In this document: piece by piece, positions 1 to 5,501 of the stretch
Position numbering within the stretch: position 1 is the first letter of the stretch
How the letters are laid out: every line of letters starts with the position of its first letter
Assembly: GCA_031257455.1 (NCBI GenBank)
Contig: JAIROQ010000053.1
Location: 1 to 5,571, forward strand
Direction of reading: 5' to 3'
Length of the DNA: 5,571 nt
DNA from: Prevotellaceae bacterium
Lineage (GTDB): Bacteria; Bacteroidota; Bacteroidia; Bacteroidales; UBA932
Made by a program: the position numbers and the translations under genes
The notes under the pieces: model-generated
Database searches by the model: none
Told to the model about the DNA's origin: nothing
The model's input: only the letters and a program-made list of their open reading frames with translations

Positions 1-59
1 CGAAACCGTACTTTGCACCGGATTCATACTCCAAGATACTTACTGGTTTACTTGCGTGA
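1..59. other. Unassigned window-edge segment
   Basis: This stretch at the left edge has no repeats and looks more like coding or former coding DNA than the intergenic DNA after it. On the + strand, frame 3 is open from the edge to a TGA at 57-59 and would encode a tail ending in KILTGLLA. On the - strand the same region is open from a TAA near 75 out through the left edge, reading RHASKPVSILEYESGAKYGF, but it has no in-frame ATG. A different - frame has an ATG at 27-25. I cannot choose between the tail of an upstream gene, the start of a divergent gene, and non-coding DNA, and I recognise no family. Confidence 0.2.
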
Positions 60-108
60 CGACCGCCCCCAAGTTATTCTTTTTTTTCATTTCTTCAAAA
101 GGAAATGC

Positions 109-116
109 TAACTTTG
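109..116 (+). promoter_or_regulatory. Bacteroidota-type -7 promoter element
   Basis: TAACTTTG, followed by CAG, matches the TAnnTTTG element recognised by the primary sigma factor of Bacteroidota. Transcription would start about 5-10 bases downstream, near 121-126, giving a leader of about 70 nt before the ATG at 195. The leader would therefore contain the heptamer runs and the first GC-rich hinge. The upstream -33 region is T-rich (80-90) without a clear TTTG, so the match rests on the -7 element alone. It is the only good match seen between genes in this window. A weaker near-match, TTAATTTG at 4317-4324, precedes nth. Confidence 0.6.
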
Positions 117-127
117 CAGAAAACACA

Positions 128-194
128 ATGAGTTATGAGTTATGAGTTGGCTGACGCGCCAGCAATCAGAAATTAGAAATCAAAAATTAGAAAT
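128..194 (+). repeat. Heptamer runs flanking a GC-rich hinge, upstream of the barrel gene
   Basis: Three exact copies of ATGAGTT (128-148) lead into the type-1 hinge TTGGCTGACGCGCCAGC (147-163). Four heptamers follow at 165-192: ATCAGAA, ATTAGAA, ATCAAAA, ATTAGAA. Two bases later the ATG of the next gene begins, so the second run occupies the position where a ribosome binding site would lie. No Shine-Dalgarno sequence is present, which is usual in Bacteroidota. The two runs use different heptamers but share the 7-bp period. Confidence 0.9.
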
Positions 195-983
195 ATGAAA
201 AAAATACTTATTATAATTGGTTGCGCTGCCGGCTGGATGGCAGGCCATGCACAGGGGATGGACAGTACAGCCAAACCGGCAAACCGGATAGCCGGAAGCA
301 GTATTTTCGGCGACTATACGCTGTCGCTGGGCGTGCAAATCGGCACGGATATCGGCGGGGCTGTCCCCTATCCGCTGCGCTACGTGCCGGACGCTATCAA
401 TGCTTACCCGCATGTGAACGCTTCGCTGGGCGCAAAATGCGGTTTCCCGCTCTATGAGCGTTTCTCGCTCGGGCTGGAATGTACCTATAAGCGCGTGGAC
501 ATGGACGCCGATGCAAGGGTGGAAAACCAAAAGTTCGATGACGGCGATATGCTGCAATATTTCTCCGGCACAGCCGAAATGCACATGTCGTTCACGATGA
601 TTGAAACGCCGCTCTACCTCAAATACCGCTTCAACCGCAGCCACAAGGTGCTGCTCGGGGGATACTATGCCTATATATTATCGCCGAAATTTGAAACCAT
701 CGCCCGACAGGGCTACATCGGAGACGAACCCGACCTCGTGGGGTCGCCCGTAACGCCGGACGCCCCGCAAAACATGAATTTCTCCTCCTCGCTCGGACGG
801 TGGGACGCCGGGATATTAGCCGGCTATGAGTTGCAAATCTTCTCCCGCCTGCAGGCCGGACTGCGCCTCTTAGTAGGATGCAAGGATATTTTCAAACGCG
901 GCAACCGCTATTTCGATTACAAAATGCTCCACATGCGCGGCGCAATCGTGATTAGCTACAATATTTTTGACATAAAACTTTGA
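195..983 (+). CDS. Secreted outer-membrane beta-barrel protein, PorT-like
   Basis: This 262-residue protein is probably exported by Sec and inserted in the outer membrane; its specific role is unknown. Residues 1-20 form a signal peptide: KK, a hydrophobic core around ILIIIGCAAGW, and an AQ end at 19-20 typical of Bacteroidota. The mature part alternates short amphipathic strands and turns (about 40-60, 75-103, 132-162, 198-228, 244-257), as in a small barrel of roughly eight strands. The segment MIETPLYLKYRF (135-146) resembles the conserved strand of the OMP_b-brl_2/PorT family, where a phrase like 'leiPlylky' recurs. The C-terminus, YNIFDIKL, lacks the terminal aromatic residue of a classic barrel. 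The ATG at 195 is chosen because it gives the intact signal peptide. The gene has its own promoter candidate at 109-116, and its TGA (981-983) abuts the next repeat array. The family call is moderate; the surface-barrel nature is fairly sure. Confidence 0.82.
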   Translation: MKKILIIIGCAAGWMAGHAQGMDSTAKPANRIAGSSIFGDYTLSLGVQIGTDIGGAVPYPLRYVPDAINAYPHVNASLGAKCGFPLYERFSLGLECTYKRVDMDADARVENQKFDDGDMLQYFSGTAEMHMSFTMIETPLYLKYRFNRSHKVLLGGYYAYILSPKFETIARQGYIGDEPDLVGSPVTPDAPQNMNFSSSLGRWDAGILAGYELQIFSRLQAGLRLLVGCKDIFKRGNRYFDYKMLHMRGAIVISYNIFDIKL

Positions 984-1112
984 GTTAAGAGGTATGAGGT
1001 ATGAGTTGGCTGGCGCGCCAAGAGTTAAGAACTAAGAGTTAAGAGTTAAGAGTTGGCTGGCGCGTCAGAAATAAGAAATCAGAAATAAGAAATCAGAAAT
1101 CAGAAATCAGAA
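984..1112 (+). repeat. Double hinge with three heptamer runs before folP
   Basis: The gap between the barrel gene and folP is almost wholly repeat. A short run of GAGGTAT-type heptamers (about 989-1005) meets the type-1 hinge TTGGCTGGCGCGCCAA at 1006-1021. A GAGTTAA-type run (about 1022-1052) meets a second type-1 hinge, TTGGCTGGCGCGTCAG, at 1053-1068. The third run alternates AGAAATA and AGAAATC to about 1112. The last unit is AGAAATG, whose final three bases are the folP start codon. I see no promoter or terminator. Confidence 0.9.
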
Positions 1113-1967
1113 ATGCTACAATTATCGTTTGAAAGCCCGCTGGTAATGGGGATTGTGAATGTTACGCCCGATTCGTTTTATGTGCAAAGCCGCTGTACGA
1201 CTGAGGCGGCGCTCATAGAACGTGTGCAGCAACTCGCCGGGGACGGCGCCGGCTGTATCGATGTGGGCGGCTGCTCTACGCGTCCCGGCTTCCCGGTAGC
1301 AACGGAAGCAGAGGAATACCAACGGCTGGCGTATGCCTTGAAAATTATCCGTACCCATTTCCCCACCCTGCCGCTGTCGGTAGATACCTTCCGCGCCGGC
1401 ATCGTACAACGGCTCTACGAGCAATATGGCGCGTTCATCGTCAATGATATTTCCGCCGGCGAGGACGACTCCGCTATGATTGCTACTGTGGCGCGGCTGC
1501 AACTGCCCTATATTGCCATGCACAAGCGCGGCAACCCGCAAACCATGCAACACCTCACGGAATATACGGATGTGGTGGCAGACGTAAAAGCCTGTTTACA
1601 ACAGAAACTGGCGGAACTGCATGCACAGGGCGTCTCACAGGTAATCATCGACCCGGGCTTCGGTTTCGCCAAAACGGTGGAACAAAACTATGCCCTGCTG
1701 CGCAACCTGCGGGAATTTACGACCCTCGATGCACCGCTGTTAGCCGGTCTTTCGCGCAAAAGCCTGCTCTGGAAACCGCTCCAAAGCACGCCCGAAGAGA
1801 TGCTGTGCGCTACCTCCGCCGTGCATTTGTATGCCTTGCTGCATGGCGCTAATATTCTCCGCGTGCATGATGTAAAAGAAGCACGGCAAATGATTGTATT
1901 AAGCCGGCTTCTTTCAGTTGAAAGTGGAAAGTGGAAAATGGCGACAAGCGCATTGTTTAAAGTTTAA
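1113..1967 (+). CDS. folP: Dihydropteroate synthase
   Basis: FolP condenses 4-aminobenzoate with 6-hydroxymethyl-dihydropterin diphosphate to form dihydropteroate in cytoplasmic folate synthesis; it is the sulfonamide target. This 284-residue protein carries the TIM-barrel landmarks in order: MGIVNVTPDSF (12-22), IDVGGCSTRPG (49-59, with Cys where many homologues have Glu), LSVDTF (88-93), IVNDISAG (109-116), YIAMHKRGNP (133-142), IIDPGFGFAKTVEQN (178-192), LAGLSRKSLL (210-219, the substrate-binding SRK) and ILRVHDVKEA (248-257). The barrel ends near residue 262-268. The last 16 residues, VESGKWKMATSALFKV, are encoded by GTGGAAA heptamers, an inverted type-3 hinge and GTTTAAA heptamers, so they look like a late extension. 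The ATG lies in the last unit of the upstream AGAAATC array and no Shine-Dalgarno is visible; the conserved motif at residue 12 supports this start. The enzyme identity is nearly certain. Confidence 0.97.
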   Translation: MLQLSFESPLVMGIVNVTPDSFYVQSRCTTEAALIERVQQLAGDGAGCIDVGGCSTRPGFPVATEAEEYQRLAYALKIIRTHFPTLPLSVDTFRAGIVQRLYEQYGAFIVNDISAGEDDSAMIATVARLQLPYIAMHKRGNPQTMQHLTEYTDVVADVKACLQQKLAELHAQGVSQVIIDPGFGFAKTVEQNYALLRNLREFTTLDAPLLAGLSRKSLLWKPLQSTPEEMLCATSAVHLYALLHGANILRVHDVKEARQMIVLSRLLSVESGKWKMATSALFKV

Positions 1968-2070
1968 AGTTTAAGGTTTAAAGTTGGCTGACGCGTCAGC
2001 TATTCAAAATTCAAAACTCAAAGGCGTAAGCCAAATCTGTAAATCTGTAAATCCGTAAATCTGTAAATCT
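1917..2070 (+). repeat. Three-hinge repeat array overlapping the folP 3' end
   Basis: This is the most complete array in the window. In order it has GTTGAAA/GTGGAAA heptamers (1917-1937), an inverted type-3 hinge GCGACAAGCGC (1941-1951), GTTTAAA heptamers (1955-1982, one unit GTTTAAG), a perfect type-1 hinge (1984-2000), ATTCAAA/ACTCAAA heptamers (2002-2022), an inverted type-2 hinge GGCGTAAGCCAA (2023-2034) and AAATCTGT octamers (2033-2064, one unit AAATCCGT). The first 48 bases encode the FolP C-terminus, and the folP TAA is inside a GTTTAAA unit. The AAATCTGT side next to the inverted type-2 hinge mirrors the ACAGATTT-to-hinge order after comEC and nth, as if a module had been turned round. 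Confidence 0.9.
1987..2000. repeat. Perfect 14-bp palindromic hinge (type 1)
   Basis: GCTGACGCGTCAGC is identical to its reverse complement. It is the most symmetrical of five type-1 hinges (147-163, 1006-1021, 1053-1068, 1984-2000, 5292-5308). All five are entered from a heptamer ending in AGTT and begin TTGGCTG. Sequence symmetry of this kind fits a dimeric DNA-binding or recombination site, or as RNA a 5-bp stem with a CGCG loop. No function can be assigned from sequence alone. Confidence 0.8.
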
Positions 2071-2090
2071 TGAAATCCCCCAATACATCA

Positions 2091-4178
2091 ATGCAAAGAA
2101 ATCCGTATGTGCGATTGACCATTGCATTCTTTGCAGGTATTATATGGCAATCGTCTTCATGGGGATTTGGATTTCCTGCGCTGTTTATTGCAGTGGGTGC
2201 GGTGGCGGTTTATCTGCTATTGCCGGCAATTCCTTATTTCCGCCGGTATGCCTGCCAATGGGTAACCGGCGGCGTGGGGCTGGCCGCCCTGTTTTTCTCC
2301 GGCGCGGCTATCCTGCAAGGACAGGCTACCGGCACATCATTGCCGCTTGACGAACCGCTGTGGTTGCAAGCCGAAATATGCGACAACCCGGTAATGAACG
2401 AACGTTACGCCAAAGTGCAGGCGACCGTCAGGAAATACATGACCGCCGGCGATACCGCCGAAGCAAATGAAAAAGTCATTTTATACCTTGCTGCCGACTA
2501 TTCGCAACCCGCGCCTGTAGCGGGCGCGATGCTTTACGTACAAACCAGCCTGTCGCTCATTCCGCCGCCCGGCAATCCCGATGAGTTCGACTATCGCTCG
2601 TATCTGGCGCGGCGGAAGATATTCGTTTCCGCTTTTGTCCCGCAGGGGCGGTATGTCATCGACTCCTGCCTGCCGTTTTGGAAAACGTGGCAATACCTGC
2701 CTGCCCGATGGCAGCGGCGGGGACTGGAAATCTTTGCCGACAGTCCCGCCGGCGGGAAAGAATATGCGGTGCTGGCGGCGCTCACGCTGGGCAACAAACA
2801 ATGGATTGATGAGGACTTGCGGACGTCGTATGCCTCCGCCGGCGCTATGCACATCCTCGCCGTATCGGGCTTGCATGTGGGGATTATCATGGTTGTACTC
2901 AACTTCCTTTTTTCTTTCCTGAATAAAAGGAAGCAGGGAATGGTTGTCAAAAATCTGCTCATCATCGTTTGTTTGTGGCTCTATGCCGCCATCGTGGGCT
3001 TTTCGCCGTCTGTAACGCGCGCCACCGTGATGTTTTCATTCGTACTGGCAGGCCGGACTTTCCGCCGCTCGTTAAGCGTTTATAATTCTTTGGCGGCATC
3101 GGCATTTTTCATTGCCTGTTTCAACCCGCAGGTGATTTTTGACGCCGGCTTCCAGCTTTCTTACTGCGCGGTGTTGAGTATTGTGTATTTCCAACCGTAT
3201 ATGGCCCGTTTGATTTATGTACCCAATAAATTCCTGAACGGCGTCTGGCAACTGGCCACAGTGTCTACGGCTGCACAAATCGGCACATTGCCGGTGTCGT
3301 TGATGAATTTTCATATATTTCCCAATTATTTCCTGCTGACCAATATTTGCGTCATCTCCCTGACGGGTTTGATTGTTTACAGCGGCGTGGCATTTCTGGC
3401 GCTCCATCAAATCCCGGTCGTCTCTACGCTCATCGGGCATATATTGAATGGCCTGCTCCGGCTGCTCAATGCCATTGTCGGTTTTGTGGAAGCCCTCCCC
3501 TTTTCCGTTACCGGAAATATTTATATCGACCGGTGGCAAATGTACCTGCTGGCGGGTATTATTTTATTCGTCGCCGGCTATATCGCCCGGCCAACGCGGC
3601 GCCGGTTGTGGCTTGCCGCCGGCTGCCTGGTTGGTATTGCCGGCATTCATTCGTGGCAAACGATGCAACAAAACAAACAAAAAATGATGATAGTGTACAA
3701 AGTGAAAAATGCGTCATACATGACATTTATAGACGGGAAGAAGTGTGTCGCGCTGCGTAACGGGGCGCATTTTTCCGAAAACTTTTCATACTGTACCGGA
3801 AATTTTTTAATCAAACACGGACTTGCTGCACGCGAACAAACGTTTGACATCCGCATTGCCCGAAGCGATACGATTATCGACAATGTTTGCTGCTACAATG
3901 GATTTATTGTCTTTGAAAATAAACTGTACAAAATTCTGGAAAACGAAACGCCCGACCGGTCTTTGCCCGCAATAGACACCGATTACCTGATAGTAACCGG
4001 CGAAGCGCGCATGAAGCCCGAACCGGTATTACGCCGTTATGCGCCGAAGCAACTCATCGTAGATGCATCCGTACCTTTATACCGCGCAGGGCAATGGCAG
4101 AAAGCAGCCGAAGCGCAAGACATAAATGTTTACAACGTGCGGGAAAAAGGAGCTTTTGTTTTAAGAATGGAAAATTAG
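2091..4178 (+). CDS. comEC: ComEC/Rec2-family DNA uptake channel
   Basis: ComEC forms the inner-membrane channel that carries single-stranded DNA into the cytoplasm during natural transformation. From the ATG at 2091 the protein has 695 residues. The reading frame also offers a TTG at 2070, seven codons earlier; the ATG is preferred because MQRNPYVRLTIAFFAG matches the usual family start and the TTG lies against the octamer repeat. Two or three membrane segments (about 8-45, 57-73) precede the soluble DUF4131-like domain (about 85-190, with PPGNPDEFDYRSYLARRKI at 159-177). The Competence domain follows (about 225-500), with HILAVSGLHVG (254-264), FSPSVTRATVM (304-314), FNPQVIFDAGFQLSY (344-358) and several more membrane helices. 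After a last hydrophobic stretch near 505-520, a C-terminal domain (about 530-695) ends in LIVDASVPLYRAGQW and VREKGAFVL, the tail signature of the ComEC metallo-beta-lactamase-like domain. It lacks HxHxDH, so it is probably not a nuclease. Family assignment is firm; actual competence is unproven. Confidence 0.95.
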   Translation: MQRNPYVRLTIAFFAGIIWQSSSWGFGFPALFIAVGAVAVYLLLPAIPYFRRYACQWVTGGVGLAALFFSGAAILQGQATGTSLPLDEPLWLQAEICDNPVMNERYAKVQATVRKYMTAGDTAEANEKVILYLAADYSQPAPVAGAMLYVQTSLSLIPPPGNPDEFDYRSYLARRKIFVSAFVPQGRYVIDSCLPFWKTWQYLPARWQRRGLEIFADSPAGGKEYAVLAALTLGNKQWIDEDLRTSYASAGAMHILAVSGLHVGIIMVVLNFLFSFLNKRKQGMVVKNLLIIVCLWLYAAIVGFSPSVTRATVMFSFVLAGRTFRRSLSVYNSLAASAFFIACFNPQVIFDAGFQLSYCAVLSIVYFQPYMARLIYVPNKFLNGVWQLATVSTAAQIGTLPVSLMNFHIFPNYFLLTNICVISLTGLIVYSGVAFLALHQIPVVSTLIGHILNGLLRLLNAIVGFVEALPFSVTGNIYIDRWQMYLLAGIILFVAGYIARPTRRRLWLAAGCLVGIAGIHSWQTMQQNKQKMMIVYKVKNASYMTFIDGKKCVALRNGAHFSENFSYCTGNFLIKHGLAAREQTFDIRIARSDTIIDNVCCYNGFIVFENKLYKILENETPDRSLPAIDTDYLIVTGEARMKPEPVLRRYAPKQLIVDASVPLYRAGQWQKAAEAQDINVYNVREKGAFVLRMEN

Positions 4179-4181
4179 GGG

Positions 4182-4375
4182 AGATTTACAGATTTAGCTA
4201 TTGACTATTTAATTATTGACTATTTAATTATTGACTATTTAATTATTGACTATTGACTATTTTGGCTTACGCCACTAACCATTAACCATTAACCATTAAC
4301 CATTAACCATTAACCATTAATTTGCGCTTGTCGCAACTCATAATTCATAACTCATAACTCATAACTCATAACTAA
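4182..4375 (+). repeat. Repeat array with type-2 and type-3 hinges between comEC and nth
   Basis: After the comEC stop, an ATTTACAGATTTAGCT leader (about 4184-4199) opens three exact copies of a 15-mer, ATTGACTATTTAATT (4200-4244). Two ATTGACT heptamers follow (4245-4258). Next come a type-2 hinge, TTGGCTTACGCCA (4262-4274), six exact copies of TAACCAT (4276-4317), a type-3 hinge GCGCTTGTCGC (4324-4334) and five AACTCAT-type heptamers (4335-4369, second unit AATTCAT). The nth ATG follows at 4379. The 15-mer can be read as a 7-bp word plus an 8-bp word. No terminator is recognisable; the near-promoter TTAATTTG at 4317-4324 is weak. Confidence 0.92.
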
Positions 4376-4378
4376 ATT

Positions 4379-5014
4379 ATGACTACAAAAGAACGATATG
4401 AAAAAATTCTGGCATGGTTTGCCGGGAACATGCCCGTAGCGGAATCGGAGCTGCATTACCGGAATCCCTACGAATTGATTGTGGCGGTTATTCTTTCGGC
4501 GCAGTGTACCGACAAGCGCGTGAATATGGTTACGCCGGCATTCTACAAGCGTTTCCCGACTCCCCAAAAATTGGCCGGCGCAAGCATTGAAGAGATTTAT
4601 ACGCTTATTCGCAGCATCTCCTATCCCAACAACAAAGCCCGTCACCTGAAAGGCATGGCAGAGATGCTGGTCGATACATTTCATTCCACCGTGCCTTCGG
4701 AAGTGGAGGAATTGCAGCGGTTACCCGGCGTTGGCCGGAAAACCGCCAATGTGATTGCCTCGGTCATCTACAACCGGCCGGTGATTGCGGTGGATACGCA
4801 TGTCTTCCGCGTAGCCAACCGCACCGGCCTGGCCAATGCCGCTACGCCGCTCGAAACCGAAAAACAATTGACGCGCCACATACCCGCCTCCCTGCGCCCC
4901 ATCGCGCATCACTGGCTGATTTTACACGGCCGCTATGTATGCACTGCCCGGCAACCGAAATGCAATGATTGCGGAATAAGAAATTATTGTGTATCGGGGA
5001 AAATTAAGAATTAG
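4379..5014 (+). CDS. nth: Endonuclease III (DNA glycosylase/AP lyase)
   Basis: Nth removes oxidised pyrimidines and cleaves the abasic site by beta-elimination in base-excision repair. The protein has 211 residues, the same length as Escherichia coli Nth. The early motif ILSAQCTDKRVN (38-49) is typical of the family. The helix-hairpin-helix LQRLPGVGRKTANVIAS (112-128) holds the catalytic Lys121, and AVDTHVFRV (137-145) holds the catalytic Asp139. The C-terminal [4Fe-4S] cluster ligands are Cys188, Cys195, Cys198 and Cys204, spaced C-x6-C-x2-C-x5-C. All key residues are present, so the enzyme should be active. The ATG at 4379 follows the AACTCAT array by 9 bases and has no Shine-Dalgarno. The last codons and the TAG (AAGAATTAGGAATTGG) run into heptamer-like DNA. 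Confidence 0.97.
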   Translation: MTTKERYEKILAWFAGNMPVAESELHYRNPYELIVAVILSAQCTDKRVNMVTPAFYKRFPTPQKLAGASIEEIYTLIRSISYPNNKARHLKGMAEMLVDTFHSTVPSEVEELQRLPGVGRKTANVIASVIYNRPVIAVDTHVFRVANRTGLANAATPLETEKQLTRHIPASLRPIAHHWLILHGRYVCTARQPKCNDCGIRNYCVSGKIKN

Positions 5015-5108
5015 GAATTGGAGTGACCATTTACGGATTTAGCTATTGACTATTTTGGCTGACGCCACTGCGCTTGTCGCGACTTACGACTTATGACTTA
5101 CAACTTAC
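5010..5108 (+). repeat. Repeat array after nth with adjacent type-2 and type-3 hinges
   Basis: The nth stop codon sits in GAATTAG/GAATTGG. After a short unique stretch, ATTTACGGATTTAGCTATTG (5029-5048), then ACTATT, repeats the leader seen after comEC with one base changed. It runs into a type-2 hinge TTGGCTGACGCCA (5055-5067), then, after two bases (CT), a type-3 hinge GCGCTTGTCGC (5070-5080). GACTTAC heptamers follow (5081-5108, including GACTTAT and AACTTAC). Compared with the comEC-nth gap, this looks like the same module with the TAACCAT run deleted and most ATTGACT units lost. There is no credible gene between 5015 and 5571. Confidence 0.88.
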
Positions 5109-5120
5109 GACACAACAACG

Positions 5121-5258
5121 CCGTCATTTCGACCGGAGCGCACGAGGGACGAGTGCGCGGAGTGGAGAAATCCCCTACCCAATGCAAGCCGTTTGGGAAG
5201 GACAGTGGGGCATCGCAGGAGATTCCTCGACTTCGCTACGCTTCGCTCGGAATGACGG
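5121..5258. repeat. 138-bp element with imperfect inverted ends
   Basis: The ends are inverted copies: CCGTCATTTCGACCGGAGCG (5121-5140) against the reverse complement of 5239-5258, CCGTCATTCCGAGCGAAGCG, with 17 of 20 bases identical. The pairing continues loosely inward (GTGGAGAAATCCCC near 5162-5175, GGAGATTCCTCGAC near 5218-5231). The left half has its own nested hairpin, GCGCAC (5138-5143) with GTGCGC (5153-5158), and the right half a direct CTTCGCT repeat (5231-5237, 5241-5247). From memory, CGTCATT...AATGACG elements of this kind recur between genes in many bacteria, including Bacteroidota, as MITE-like or structured intergenic repeats. It encodes no transposase. Small open frames across it are not credible genes. 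It is inserted within a repeat array: GACTTAC heptamers precede it and GAGAGTG heptamers start directly at its right end. Confidence 0.75.
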
Positions 5259-5331
5259 GAGAGTGGAGAGTGGAGAGTGGAGAGTGGAGAGTTGGCTGGC
5301 GCGTCAGCAACCTTAAACCTTAAACTTTAAA
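5259..5331 (+). repeat. GAGAGTG heptamers, type-1 hinge and CCTTAAA heptamers
   Basis: Four exact GAGAGTG units (5259-5286) and a fifth ending in TT lead into the type-1 hinge TTGGCTGGCGCGTCAGC (5292-5308). CCTTAAA, CCTTAAA and CTTTAAA follow (5311-5331). This is the same heptamer-hinge-heptamer plan as before the first gene, but here no gene follows. A poly-A stretch (5333-5340) comes next. Confidence 0.88.
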
Positions 5332-5411
5332 TTAAAAAAATGCGAACCTTATTTTCACCTTATTTAAAAAACAAAACAACCTTAGTCGCCACAATGATAT
5401 ATCCTATCCAT

Positions 5412-5461
5412 AACCTTATTACCTTATTATCTTATTCCATATTTAATAAGGTAATAAGGTT
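5412..5461. repeat. Perfect 18-bp inverted repeat (AT-rich hairpin)
   Basis: Bases 5412-5429 and 5444-5461 are exact reverse complements around a 14-base loop. The stem is made of ACCTTATT-type words in one orientation on the left and inverted on the right; related CCTTATT words lie upstream at 5348-5364. As RNA this is a long but weak, AU-rich hairpin without a U-tract on the + strand. A role as transcription terminator is possible but not well supported; it may be an inverted pair of the same repeat family. Confidence 0.8.
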
Positions 5462-5501
5462 TTAAAGATGCATCCCTCCCGGACGCCGGCAAATGCTGAT
5501 T

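Noticed and set aside
180..644. - strand open frame of 154 codons opposite the barrel gene
   Set aside because: It is a shadow of the + strand gene, which has a signal peptide and barrel strands; the antisense protein shows no recognisable motif.
2070..2090. TTG start for comEC at 2070
   Set aside because: The added residues have no family support and the TTG overlaps the end of the octamer array; the ATG at 2091 gives the usual ComEC N-terminus.
4200..4369. CRISPR array
   Set aside because: Units are 7-15 bp and directly tandem with no unique spacers of constant length, and no cas genes are present.
195..5014. One operon covering all four genes
   Set aside because: All are on the + strand, but gaps of about 110-200 bases filled with repeats and the lack of functional linkage make a single transcript uncertain; only one clear promoter is seen, so it cannot be excluded.
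5074..5323. Two overlapping + strand open frames of 76-80 codons
   Set aside because: They run through heptamers, the 138-bp structured element and a hinge; their proteins are low-complexity translations of repeats.
5340..5465. 41-codon + strand frame starting MRTLFSPYLKNK
   Set aside because: The start has an A-rich leader and the first 20 residues look protein-like, but the second half is the translated hairpin of ACCTTATT words. Too weak to call a gene; a decayed gene start is possible.
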